From assembly GCF_900167375.1 (NCBI RefSeq), contig NZ_FUWY01000005.1, positions 1 to 64,000 of the forward strand: a DNA stretch of 64,000 nt, read 5' to 3'. Origin of the DNA: Anaerorhabdus furcosa. GTDB taxonomy: Bacteria; Bacillota_I; Bacilli_A; Erysipelotrichales; Erysipelotrichaceae. The notes under the pieces are model-generated. The model did not search any database. It was not told the DNA's origin and saw nothing but the letters and a program-made list of their open reading frames with translations. The first letter of the stretch is position 1. Each line of letters opens with the position of its first letter. This document shows, piece by piece, positions 1-8,230 of the stretch. The translations under genes were made by a program, and so were the position numbers.

Positions 1-23
1 CAATCAATCATTTATTTATAGTA

Positions 24-56
24 AAAGCAGATGATTTTTATTCACCTGCTTCATAT
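24..56 (-). terminator. Possible mscL terminator
   Basis: Read on the minus strand, AAGCAGGTGA and TCATCTGCTT pair with one mismatch around a 7-nt loop and are followed by TTTTACT. The hairpin lies about 70 nt after the mscL stop. Nothing else recognisable is in bases 1-122. Confidence 0.4.
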
Positions 57-122
57 CTTTTATTCTTGTGTCCTTGACAAGGGGTATAGTTTACTTGTTG
101 GATAAGATTACTTTTTATATGT

Positions 123-497
123 TTATTTTTTTAATGCATCACGTATTTCAGTTAATAGTTTTACTTCATCACTTGGTTCAGCAACAATTTCAACTTGTTC
201 AGGTTGTTTTTTCATTTTATTCATGAGTTTAATAACAATGAATAAAATAAATGCCATGATAACAAAATTCATAATTGCAGTTATAAATGCACCATAGTTA
301 ATGGTAACCATACCAATTGTTACACTTAATGTGTGCAATGAATCATTCATAAACAGACCAATTACTGGTGAGATGATGTCATTAATAAATGAATCAACAA
401 TGGATTTAAATGCAGCCCCAATCATAACCCCGACAGCCATATCGACTACATTTCCACGCATTGCAAACTCTTTAAATTCTTGGAAAAACTTTTTCAT
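123..497 (-). CDS. mscL: Large-conductance mechanosensitive channel MscL
   Basis: This is the pore-forming emergency valve of the cytoplasmic membrane, which opens under high membrane tension to release solutes after hypo-osmotic shock. The 124-residue length is typical of the family. The N-terminal amphipathic helix (KKFFQEFKEFAMRGNVVDMA) is followed by TM1 with the glycine/alanine-rich gate (VGVMIGAAF), an external loop, TM2 (about residues 65-90) and a charged C-terminal helix. The start is preceded by GGAGGG. The gene is monocistronic and has its own sigma-A-type promoter. Confidence 0.95.
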   Translation of the reverse strand: MKKFFQEFKEFAMRGNVVDMAVGVMIGAAFKSIVDSFINDIISPVIGLFMNDSLHTLSVTIGMVTINYGAFITAIMNFVIMAFILFIVIKLMNKMKKQPEQVEIVAEPSDEVKLLTEIRDALKK

Positions 498-520
498 AAT
501 ACCCTCCCTATATCTTTATT

Positions 521-549
521 AGTATAACGAGATTTGTATTTTATTACAA
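521..549 (-). promoter_or_regulatory. mscL promoter
   Basis: On the minus strand, TTGTAA (549-544) and TATACT (526-521) are separated by 17 nt, directly upstream of the mscL ribosome binding site. Confidence 0.6.
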
Positions 550-621
550 ACTTGTGAAGTTGTTTAGTGTTTTAATAAATAAAAAATATGAAATAATTTT
601 CAGTTTTCATGATAGATATTA

Positions 622-650
622 TTGACTTTTAATTAAGGGAAGCGTATAGT
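622..650 (+). promoter_or_regulatory. Promoter of the trp-type T-box leader
   Basis: TTGACT (622-627) and TATAGT (645-650) are 17 nt apart. Transcription should start near 657, just before the T-box stem I. Confidence 0.7.
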
Positions 651-656
651 CTAATC

Positions 657-914
657 AACCCTAAGATTGAGAGATAAAACAAATTAGTTACTTAAAGAGA
701 GTCAGGGATGGTGGAATCCTGATAGAGAATACGATTTGACAAATGGACTCATGAGGGCTAAGTGAAAGAGAAATCGAGTATCTTTAGACGGTAGTCTTCC
801 GTTATTAGACAGAAATGTGATTGCATTTTGATTGAGAGGATAAATAGATTCTATTTATCAACAAAGGTGGTACCGCAGGTTAACGCTTGTCCTTTATTTG
901 GATAGGCGTTTTTT
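657..914 (+). promoter_or_regulatory. T-box riboswitch, probably tryptophan-specific
   Basis: This is a tRNA-sensing transcription antitermination leader for the trpXYZ-like transporter. It has the stem I distal signature AGAGAGTC...GGTGGAA (about 697-716), the T-box sequence AAGGTGGTACCGCAGG (864-879), and a terminator stem AACGCTTGTCC/GGATAGGCGTT followed by T6 (881-914). The basal helix TGAG/CTCA places TGG (744-746), a Trp codon, directly before the purine next to the helix, which fits the downstream transporter. The specifier loop is slightly atypical, with two extra nucleotides after GA, so Asn (AAU) is a weaker alternative reading. Confidence 0.85.
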
Positions 915-974
915 GTTTATAAGGGGAAATCCTTCACTTCAGTCAAACGCACAATTGAAAAGGAGAGAAGAAAG

Positions 975-1976
975 ATGAAAAAGATTAGAAAAGTTTTAAT
1001 TGCATTAGCATGTATGGCACTGGTAGGTTGCTCAAGTCAACCTGCACCAAAAAATGAAGAAGGTTCAAACTCAAGTACAGGTACAAAAAAGATTGGTGTT
1101 ATCCAATTAACAGAACATACTTCACTTAATATGATTTATGATAGTTTTGTAGCTGAATTAGAAAATTTAGGTTATGGTGCAGAGAAAGCAACAATTGATT
1201 TCAAGAATGCACAAAACGAAATGTCAAATATTCCAACAATTGTTCAATATTTTGATGCTAACAAACAAGATGTAGTTGTAACGATTACAACTCCAGTTGC
1301 TCAAGGTGCAATGTCATTAACTAAAAATACACCTGTAGTATTTGCTGCAGTTACTGATCCAATTGCTGCAAATGTTGTTAAAGATTTAGAAAAACCAGAA
1401 GGAAATATAACTGGAACAAGCGATATGGTTCAAATTGATGAAATCATTGATTTAGCCTTAACGATTAAACCTGAGATTAAAACAATTGGATTTATTTATA
1501 ATCCATCAGAAACAAATTCAGTATCAAACTATGAAAAACTTCAAGCGGTATGTGAAGAACGTGGCATTAAAATAGAAACTGCTTCCATATCAACGTCAAT
1601 TGATCTACAAACTGCTACAAGTGCATTACTTCCTAAAGTTGATGCAATCTTTGTACCAAATGATAATACAGTAGCTGAAGCGATGCCAGCTCTTTCAAAA
1701 CTTGCTAAAGATGCAAAAATTCCAGTATTCACTGGTGCTGATTCAATGGTTATGGATGGTGGATTTGCTACAATTGGTATTGATTATGTAGAGTTAGGAA
1801 AAAAGACTGCACAAATGGTAGTTGAAGTTTTAGAAGGAAAACCAACATCTGAGATTCCTGTCTATGTATTCAAAGATGATTTATACATTACAGTAAATGA
1901 AGATACAATGAACGCATTAGGAATTACATTACCAGAAGAAGTAGCAAACAATCCAAAACTCATGTTAGTAAAGTAA
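975..1976 (+). CDS. trpX: ABC transporter substrate-binding lipoprotein, TrpX-like
   Basis: This is the extracellular substrate receptor of an importer in the ABC_sub_bind (PF04392) group. The protein has 333 residues with a lipoprotein signal peptide; the lipobox LVGC puts the lipidated Cys at residue 19. A Ser/Thr/Asn-rich linker follows, then a two-lobed periplasmic-binding fold starting at IGVIQLTEHTSLN. It has a good ribosome binding site (AAGGAGAG) and is the first gene of a three-gene operon behind the T-box. Tryptophan as substrate is inferred from the TGG specifier and from related trpXYZ loci in streptococci. BMP-type nucleoside ligands cannot be excluded from sequence alone. Confidence 0.82.
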   Translation: MKKIRKVLIALACMALVGCSSQPAPKNEEGSNSSTGTKKIGVIQLTEHTSLNMIYDSFVAELENLGYGAEKATIDFKNAQNEMSNIPTIVQYFDANKQDVVVTITTPVAQGAMSLTKNTPVVFAAVTDPIAANVVKDLEKPEGNITGTSDMVQIDEIIDLALTIKPEIKTIGFIYNPSETNSVSNYEKLQAVCEERGIKIETASISTSIDLQTATSALLPKVDAIFVPNDNTVAEAMPALSKLAKDAKIPVFTGADSMVMDGGFATIGIDYVELGKKTAQMVVEVLEGKPTSEIPVYVFKDDLYITVNEDTMNALGITLPEEVANNPKLMLVK

Positions 1977-1985
1977 GGTGATTAG

Positions 1986-2867
1986 ATGTCTTTGAGTTTA
2001 GTAGTAGGAGCAATTGAATTAGGGATCATATTTGGAATATGTTCGCTTGGATTATTCATTGCATTTCGTGTGTTAAATTTACCAGATTTAACGGTTGACG
2101 GAAGTTTTGTAACAGGACTGGCATTTAGTGCGGTGTTTTCAATGCAAGGTCAACCACTGCTTGGAATTATTCTGGGTATTGTAGGTGGAACACTTGCAGG
2201 TATTGTTACTGGAGTTTTGCATACAAAATTTAAGATACAAGAAATACTTGCAGGTATTTTAACAATGACAGGATTGTATTCAATTAATCTTAAAATAATG
2301 AATGATCAACCAAGTATTTTCTTATATGGTATCGATACAATCTTTACACCATTTACAAACAAATTGGTGATACAAGGTGTAGATTTTGGTTATTTACTCG
2401 TCTTATTGTGTATTGCGATGTTGCTGATTGTGATTCTAGTTTTCTTCTTTAAAACGTTGACTGGATTAGCACTAAGAGCTACAGGTGATAATGAAGCAAT
2501 GGTACGTAGTTCATCAATCAATACAGACACAATGAAAATATTGGGATTTGCAATGACGAATGCCATTGTTGCGTTGGGTGGAGGTTTATATGCACAATAC
2601 ACGCAAACAGCAGCACATGGGGCGGGAGTAGGAACACTTGTCTTATGTTGCGCAAGTATCATCATTGGTGAAACAGTATTTGGTAAGCGAAGAGGAATGC
2701 TTCATCATATAGTATCTATTGTACTAGGTGCTATATTGTATCGTTTGCTACTATCGTATGCATTTGTTTTAGGATTACCCGCAAGTGATTTAAAACTATT
2801 CTCAGCACTTATCGTTGTCTTTGCAATGGTATTGCCTCAAATTAAATTGAGGAGGAAAAATAGATGA
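1986..2867 (+). CDS. trpY: ABC transporter permease, TrpY-like
   Basis: This is the integral membrane subunit of the T-box-controlled importer, 293 residues with about eight hydrophobic segments, of the branched-chain-amino-acid/BMP permease type. Conserved-looking stretches include VLNLPDLTVDGSFVTG near the N-terminus and LRATGDNEAMVRSSSIN, a probable coupling loop to the ATPase, near residues 165-180. It begins 9 nt after the trpX stop (AAGGTGATTAG before ATG) and overlaps trpZ by 4 nt, which implies translational coupling. Confidence 0.82.
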   Translation: MSLSLVVGAIELGIIFGICSLGLFIAFRVLNLPDLTVDGSFVTGLAFSAVFSMQGQPLLGIILGIVGGTLAGIVTGVLHTKFKIQEILAGILTMTGLYSINLKIMNDQPSIFLYGIDTIFTPFTNKLVIQGVDFGYLLVLLCIAMLLIVILVFFFKTLTGLALRATGDNEAMVRSSSINTDTMKILGFAMTNAIVALGGGLYAQYTQTAAHGAGVGTLVLCCASIIIGETVFGKRRGMLHHIVSIVLGAILYRLLLSYAFVLGLPASDLKLFSALIVVFAMVLPQIKLRRKNR

Positions 2868-3649
2868 TAGAAATAAAAAATTGCAATGTTATTTTTAATA
2901 AAAATACGGTGAATGAAAATCATGCACTAAAGGATATTAATTTAAGACTTGAAGATGGTGATTTTGTTACCGTTATTGGCTCAAATGGTGCAGGAAAATC
3001 AACATTACTAAATGTTATTTGTGGAAATATCGAAACTGAGTCAGGTGAAGTATTTATTGATAATCAAAATATCACAAAATTCAAAGAACATAAACGTGCT
3101 AATTGTATTGGAAGATTATCACAAGATCCTTTAAAAGGAACTGCTCCTCATATGACAATTGAAGAGAATTGTTTATTGGCATATGGAAGAGGAACAAAAC
3201 GAAAACTTAGATTTTCAATAAGCAAAGAAGAAAAAGAATTGTTTCATAATCAATGTGCTAAACTTAATTTGGGTTTAGAAGATCGAATGAAAACAGAAGT
3301 TGGATTTTTATCGGGAGGGCAACGCCAAGCATTGACTTTGTTAATGGCAACAATGATACCTCCACAATGCTTGTTGTTGGATGAGCACACAGCTGCACTT
3401 GATCCAAAAACAGCTGAAAATATTATGAAGATTACAAATGATATCATACAAGAGTATCACATTACGACACTCATGATTACACACAATATTGATCATGCAC
3501 TACACTATGGTAATAAAACAATTATCATGAATGAAGGACGTATTTTAGATATCATTGAAGGCGAACAAAGAAAATCAATGACAAAAGAAGATGTACTAAA
3601 ATACTATGAAAAGATTAATGGTGTTTTAACGGATAAACAAATTCTATAA
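2864..3649 (+). CDS. trpZ: ABC transporter ATPase, TrpZ-like
   Basis: This 261-residue protein is the cytoplasmic energising subunit of the importer. Walker A GSNGAGKST is at residues 39-47, the signature LSGGQRQA at about 150, Walker B CLLLDEHTAALDP at about 170-182, and the H-loop ITHNIDHA after that. Its start codon overlaps the trpY stop (ATGA), and a terminator follows. The operon therefore holds a complete receptor-permease-ATPase set. Confidence 0.85.
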   Translation: MIEIKNCNVIFNKNTVNENHALKDINLRLEDGDFVTVIGSNGAGKSTLLNVICGNIETESGEVFIDNQNITKFKEHKRANCIGRLSQDPLKGTAPHMTIEENCLLAYGRGTKRKLRFSISKEEKELFHNQCAKLNLGLEDRMKTEVGFLSGGQRQALTLLMATMIPPQCLLLDEHTAALDPKTAENIMKITNDIIQEYHITTLMITHNIDHALHYGNKTIIMNEGRILDIIEGEQRKSMTKEDVLKYYEKINGVLTDKQIL

Positions 3650-3651
3650 AT

Positions 3652-3676
3652 TAGGTGGTCATACCACCTTTTCTTA
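3652..3676 (+). terminator. trpXYZ terminator
   Basis: AGGTGGT and ACCACCT pair around a short loop and are followed by TTTTC, 3 nt after the trpZ stop. Confidence 0.75.
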
Positions 3677-3705
3677 TGTAAATCTCGACTAATATGAAGT
3701 ATAAT
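3677..3705 (+). promoter_or_regulatory. Promoter of the phosphoesterase-MFS operon
   Basis: TGTAAA (3677-3682) and a perfect TATAAT (3700-3705) are separated by 17 nt, just upstream of the ATG at 3727. Confidence 0.55.
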
Positions 3706-3726
3706 AACGACTATGAGGTGTAGAGG

Positions 3727-5097
3727 ATGAGAATATTTCATACGAATGATATTCATAGTGAATATGAAAATATGGAACGTTTAAGTACGTTTTTAAAGAG
3801 AAGTAAAACTGAACATGATTTATATCTTGATTCAGGAGATGTGGGTGATTTAAAAAGTTTAACTGTGATTGGATCAAAGGGTGAGGTGAGTGCAACACTA
3901 ATGAACTATCTTCACGTTGATGCAATGACAGTTGGAAATAATGAATCTGAGTTGGGACAAGAGTGGGTGGAATTAATGGCTTCAAAAATGCCACTCCTAT
4001 CATGTAATTTAAAAAACCTTGCAGGTGAAGATTTAATTGGATTAAAAAGCAGTGTAATCCTTACTAAAAATAAAATTCGATTTCTAATTGTGGGAACTTC
4101 ACCATTTTATGGAGCAGACTTGAAAGAGGGTGTCTATAATTTCTTTTTAGAACTTGATGGATTAAAAACATTGGAGCCAATTCAACAAATACAACAAGAA
4201 ATAGATAAATATAAAGGACAGTATGATATCTGTATTCTTGTAAGTCATTCAGGTATTGAAACTGATGAATACCTTGCAAAATCAATTGATACCATTGATA
4301 TTATCATAGGAGGTCATTCACATACGCAATTAAATGAACCACTCATGGTTGATAATACAATTATTGTACAAGCGAAAAGCTATGCAGAATATATTGGATG
4401 TTTAGAGTTCGAATATGTTGAAAATAAAATAACAGATCTATCTTATCAATTGATATCTTTAGAAGGTGAAGAAAAAGATAAAGCATTTAAAGAACAAGTT
4501 GAATTATGCAATGAAGAAGCTATAAAACAATTGAACTTACCAGTAGCACATATTGAGTGTTTAGATTTTGATTTAATTCATGAATGTCATCTTGTTAATT
4601 TTATTTGTGATGCATTAAAAGAAATGTATCCATGTGATTTATCACTCATCTATCATGGCATTGTAAGTCATCAATTAGTAGGTGATATATCAAAAATGGA
4701 TTTAATTGAATGTTCACCATCAAAATTAAATCCAACATTTATAAAAGCAAAAGGTAAACAAATTCGTGATGCATTCGAATTAAGTTTAGATGTAGATTAT
4801 TGTATGCAATCTGGCAGAGGACCTGGTTTTAGGGGAGATAAACTAGGTACATTAGGTTTTAGTTCAAATGTTAAAATCATAAATAATCAATTATTTATTG
4901 ATGGAAAAGAACTAGATGATAATCAAGAATATTCAATTATGATTGATGATTATTTGCAGCGTGGTGCACGTTATCCTTCACTTAAAACACAAGAGAAAGA
5001 TGCAAAATTCTTTAAGGGATTTATTCGTGATGTAATAGAAGAAAATTTGCGCAATCAGAGATGTTTTGAGTTATGTAGGATAAAAAGGAGAACATAA
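3727..5097 (+). CDS. Cytoplasmic 5'-nucleotidase-like metallophosphoesterase, YunD-like
   Basis: This is a calcineurin-type phosphoesterase joined to a 5'-nucleotidase C-terminal domain, 456 residues. Metal-binding motifs are visible in order: FHTNDIH (residues 4-10), DSGDVGD, VGNNE, SHSG and IIGGHSH. The third motif reads GNNE, where catalytic nucleotidases such as UshA have GNHE. As far as I recall this substitution is shared with the YunD group of Bacillus, so it may be family-typical rather than inactivating. There is no signal peptide, so the protein should act in the cytoplasm. The start follows GAGGTGTAGAGG. It overlaps the MFS gene by 1 nt (TAATG). The substrate is unknown; a nucleotide or nucleotide sugar is likely. 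Confidence 0.75.
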   Translation: MRIFHTNDIHSEYENMERLSTFLKRSKTEHDLYLDSGDVGDLKSLTVIGSKGEVSATLMNYLHVDAMTVGNNESELGQEWVELMASKMPLLSCNLKNLAGEDLIGLKSSVILTKNKIRFLIVGTSPFYGADLKEGVYNFFLELDGLKTLEPIQQIQQEIDKYKGQYDICILVSHSGIETDEYLAKSIDTIDIIIGGHSHTQLNEPLMVDNTIIVQAKSYAEYIGCLEFEYVENKITDLSYQLISLEGEEKDKAFKEQVELCNEEAIKQLNLPVAHIECLDFDLIHECHLVNFICDALKEMYPCDLSLIYHGIVSHQLVGDISKMDLIECSPSKLNPTFIKAKGKQIRDAFELSLDVDYCMQSGRGPGFRGDKLGTLGFSSNVKIINNQLFIDGKELDDNQEYSIMIDDYLQRGARYPSLKTQEKDAKFFKGFIRDVIEENLRNQRCFELCRIKRRT

Positions 5098-6326
5098 TGT
5101 TTAGCCATTATAAGGGGTTAAGAAGAGAAATGTATGTCCTTTTCTTTGGAAGAATTGTAACAAATATGGGTGCATTAATATGGCCGATGTTAACACTTAT
5201 TCTAACAAATAAATTAGGATATTCAGCAAGTCAGGTTGCAACGATCATGTTGGTTATGACACTAATCCAAATACCATTTACTTTGATTGGTGGAAAACTT
5301 GCGGATCATTTCAATAAACGAAATATTATTATTTTCTGTGACTTAATAACGGTGACTTGTTATTTTATTTTAGGATTTATTGAAGTGTCCTTTGCATTTG
5401 TTGTTTTATTCTTTGTAGCAGGTTTATTTGCATCAATTGAATGGCCTTGCTACGATGCTTTAGTAGCTGATTTAAGTACATCAAAGGATCGTGAAAAAGC
5501 TTACAGTTTAAATTATTTAGGAGCAAATATTGGGTTGGTTTTAGCACCAACAATTGGTGGGTTTCTATTTGAAAACTATTTGAATATTGCATTTGTCGTT
5601 AATGCAATTTCAACTTTATCAAGTACAATTTTAATATACATTTACATCAAAGATGTAAGAAAAATTCATGAAGAAGTTCAAACTGGTTCTTATGAAGAAA
5701 GTGCAAGTCATGATTCTATATTCAAAGTCATTAAAGAGAGAAAAATGATCATGGTTTATTTGTTATTTGCGGCAATATCTGGATTAGTGTATTCACAATT
5801 TAATTTTCTTATGCCACTTAATTTAGAAAGATTGTATGGTGCTAAAGGAGCAATTATCTTTGGATTAATTACAAGTGTTAATGCGTGCATTGTTATCATT
5901 GGAACACCACTACTGACTAAGTATTTTCCAAAAGTTAGAGATGTATCCAAGTTAGTAATTGGTGAAATTCTGATTGTAACGGGTTTAGCGATGTATATCT
6001 TTATTCAAGGTTTAATTCCAATGTACTTTGTTTCAATATTTATTTTTACAATTGGCGAGATATTTAGTACATTGGGTAAATCTCCTTATCTTACAAGAAG
6101 AATTCCTGCAAGTCATCGAGGGAGAATAGTAAGTATAAGTATGTTGTTTGCATCCATCTTCCAAGCATTTATGCAAAAAGGAGTAGGGTTCTTAGCAGAT
6201 TCTTATTCGATGCCAGTTGTTTGGGGTTTTGTTTGTATAATGGGAGTCTTGGGTATAACACTGGCAACAATCCAATTAAAATTAGACAAGAAAATGTATC
6301 CACTGCTTTATACAGAAACAAAATAA
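5097..6326 (+). CDS. MFS transporter, drug-efflux type
   Basis: This 409-residue protein has about 12 hydrophobic helices and the MFS signature between TM2 and TM3 (GGKLADHFNKRN). The central cytoplasmic loop (about residues 190-215) is charged. Family resemblance is to multidrug/quinolone efflux carriers (MdtG/YttB-like), but the substrate cannot be read from sequence. The start codon overlaps the stop of the upstream phosphoesterase, so the two proteins are co-translated; the pairing might mean export of a product related to the phosphoesterase. Confidence 0.8.
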   Translation: MFSHYKGLRREMYVLFFGRIVTNMGALIWPMLTLILTNKLGYSASQVATIMLVMTLIQIPFTLIGGKLADHFNKRNIIIFCDLITVTCYFILGFIEVSFAFVVLFFVAGLFASIEWPCYDALVADLSTSKDREKAYSLNYLGANIGLVLAPTIGGFLFENYLNIAFVVNAISTLSSTILIYIYIKDVRKIHEEVQTGSYEESASHDSIFKVIKERKMIMVYLLFAAISGLVYSQFNFLMPLNLERLYGAKGAIIFGLITSVNACIVIIGTPLLTKYFPKVRDVSKLVIGEILIVTGLAMYIFIQGLIPMYFVSIFIFTIGEIFSTLGKSPYLTRRIPASHRGRIVSISMLFASIFQAFMQKGVGFLADSYSMPVVWGFVCIMGVLGITLATIQLKLDKKMYPLLYTETK

Positions 6327-6328
6327 GG

Positions 6329-6356
6329 TTGATGTTAAATACGATAATGGTAAAAT
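6329..6356 (+). promoter_or_regulatory. Promoter of the cofE-like gene and add
   Basis: TTGATG (6329-6334) and TAAAAT (6351-6356) are 16 nt apart, starting right after the MFS stop codon. Confidence 0.5.
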
Positions 6357-6383
6357 AAAACTATAGAATTTGGAGAATAGAAG

Positions 6384-7112
6384 ATGAATAGAAATAAAGA
6401 AGACAGAAAGCATGTAGTAAAAGATATAACTTATTATAAGCGTGATGATATTGAAGTACAGGGAGATCATTATGAACGCCTAGCAATTCATACACATTTT
6501 ATTGCACGTGGTGAATCCTATGTAGAAAATATTGAAAAGTATGTTAAGCCATTATATGAAGAAGGAAATATTGTTTCGATTAGTGAGAAAGTAATTTCAA
6601 TGTGTCAAAACAATTGTGTTGATAAAGCTGATGTTCGTTTAGGATTTTGGGCTAAGTTTCTAAGTAAATTTGCTCACCGTTCAAGCGCAGGTATTGGTAT
6701 GGATGAACCATATAAGTTACAATTAGCTATTAATATTGTTGGATTACCTAAAATTCTGTATGCATCTTTTTGTTCGGTAATTGGCAAGCTATTTGGTAAA
6801 CGAGGTGTTTTCTATGAAATCGTTGGAAATGGTATTGCAGGAATTGATGGTTTTTATCCAAATTCATCATTTGATATTTACAAAGATACAGCAGTATTAA
6901 ATCCAAAGAATCCAAATGGTGTATGTGAAGAAATTTATAATAAAACTGGTGTTATTTGTGTCATTGTTGATGCAAATGATATCTCTAGAGAAATACTAGG
7001 TAAAAGTTCTAAGTTACCAGTAAGTGATGAACAATTCTTACAAATCATCCGTGATAATCCAGCAGGACAAAGTGATGAATTAACACCATTTATTTTGATT
7101 AAAAAGATTTAG
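6384..7112 (+). CDS. CofE-like gamma-glutamyl ligase family protein
   Basis: This 242-residue protein resembles coenzyme F420-0:gamma-glutamyl ligases (PF01996). Features include HTHFIARGESYVENIEKYV near residues 30-50, KVISMCQN in the core and the C-terminal PVSDEQFLQIIRDNPAGQSDELTP. In archaea and actinobacteria the family adds glutamates to F420, but no other F420 gene is visible here and this group is not known to make F420. The real substrate is therefore unknown. It lies 18 nt upstream of adenosine deaminase and shares its promoter, which hints at a nucleotide-related task. Confidence 0.7.
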   Translation: MNRNKEDRKHVVKDITYYKRDDIEVQGDHYERLAIHTHFIARGESYVENIEKYVKPLYEEGNIVSISEKVISMCQNNCVDKADVRLGFWAKFLSKFAHRSSAGIGMDEPYKLQLAINIVGLPKILYASFCSVIGKLFGKRGVFYEIVGNGIAGIDGFYPNSSFDIYKDTAVLNPKNPNGVCEEIYNKTGVICVIVDANDISREILGKSSKLPVSDEQFLQIIRDNPAGQSDELTPFILIKKI

Positions 7113-7130
7113 TAAATAGGGGAAAAGGAA

Positions 7131-8126
7131 ATGAATAAAATACCAAAGATAGATTTACATCTACACTTTGATGGAAGTATTCCACCAGAAGTTTTATGTG
7201 AATTAGCAAATCAAAGAAATGTAGCAATACCGGGTGAATCATTAGAAGGCTATAAGGCTTATTTAAAAGATACGAAGAACTGTAAAAGTTTAGTTGAATA
7301 TTTAGATCGTTTTGATTTTCCAATTTCTATACTTCAAGATGAAGAAGCTATTATTCGATGTATGGAAGCATTGATTGAACTATTAGATAAGCAAGGATTA
7401 GTCTATGCCGAAATACGATTTGCACCACAGTTTTCTACACACAAAGGATTAACACAAGAACAAGCGTTACTTGCGATATTAAAAGCAATTGAAAATAAGA
7501 AGAAGGATTGCCAAATCCACATAGAAGTCATTTGTTGCCTAATGAACTTTGGTGATGTAACACTAAATGAAAAAGCCAATTGGGAAACAATTGATTTAGT
7601 AGAAAAGTATTTAGGTAAGGGAGTTGTTTTACTTGATATTGCAGGTGCTGAAGGAAAAAACATGAATGATTTTAGAAAATTCTTCGAAAATGCAAAATCA
7701 AGAAATATTCCATACATCATCCACGCTGGAGAAGCAGGTGATGCCAACAATGTACACTTAGCTTTAGAAATGGGTGCTAAACGTATTGGTCATGGGGTAA
7801 GAAGTATTGAAGATGTAGAAGTTGTTAAAGAACTTGCTATGTCAAAGACACCAATAGAAGTTTGTATTTCAAGTAATATTGATTGTTTTGTCTTTGATAG
7901 TTTTAAAAATCACCCTATTAAAACATTACAAGATTCGGGGGTTGTTATTACAATTAATACGGATAACATGATGTTCTCAAATACCACATTGGATGAAGAA
8001 TATGAAATTTTAAAATCAACTTTTGGCTATACGGATGAAGACATTATTCGATTTAACAAAAAGTCATTGGATGTTGCTGCATGTAGTGAAAAAGTTAAAG
8101 CTAAAATAAGTGAATATTTCAATTAA
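7131..8126 (+). CDS. add: Adenosine deaminase
   Basis: This enzyme hydrolyses adenosine or deoxyadenosine to inosine and ammonia in purine salvage. The 331-residue protein shows the zinc-binding HLH near the N-terminus (residues 10-12 in DLHLHFDGS), the substrate motif HAGEAG, the metal His region RIGHGVRS and the metal Asp in NTDN. The last residue of that motif is Asn rather than the Asp of E. coli Add, a variant found in many Gram-positive homologues. A strong GGGGAAAAGG site precedes the ATG, and a terminator follows. Confidence 0.93.
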   Translation: MNKIPKIDLHLHFDGSIPPEVLCELANQRNVAIPGESLEGYKAYLKDTKNCKSLVEYLDRFDFPISILQDEEAIIRCMEALIELLDKQGLVYAEIRFAPQFSTHKGLTQEQALLAILKAIENKKKDCQIHIEVICCLMNFGDVTLNEKANWETIDLVEKYLGKGVVLLDIAGAEGKNMNDFRKFFENAKSRNIPYIIHAGEAGDANNVHLALEMGAKRIGHGVRSIEDVEVVKELAMSKTPIEVCISSNIDCFVFDSFKNHPIKTLQDSGVVITINTDNMMFSNTTLDEEYEILKSTFGYTDEDIIRFNKKSLDVAACSEKVKAKISEYFN

Positions 8127-8150
8127 AGATCTCTTAAAGAGGTCTTTTGT
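8125..8150 (+). terminator. add terminator
   Basis: AAGATCTCTT and AAGAGGTCTT pair and are followed by TTGTTTTT, overlapping the add stop codon. Confidence 0.75.
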
Positions 8151-8166
8151 TTTTAAATCACATTCG

Positions 8167-8195
8167 TTGAGTATTAGAAAAGACAATGCTAGGAT
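8167..8195 (+). promoter_or_regulatory. Promoter of the APC permease gene
   Basis: TTGAGT (8167-8172) and TAGGAT (8190-8195) are 17 nt apart. A small GTAGT/ACTAC hairpin lies in the leader just before the GAAGGGG ribosome binding site. Confidence 0.5.
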
Positions 8196-8230
8196 GAAAA
8201 TGTAGTTATCACTACGAAGGGGCCTAGCTT

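Noticed and set aside
74-103. Plus-strand TTGACA promoter at the left edge
   Set aside because: No acceptable -10 element at correct spacing and no plus-strand gene downstream.
301-522. Plus-strand ORF opposite mscL
   Set aside because: It is a shadow of mscL on the other strand without a ribosome binding site.
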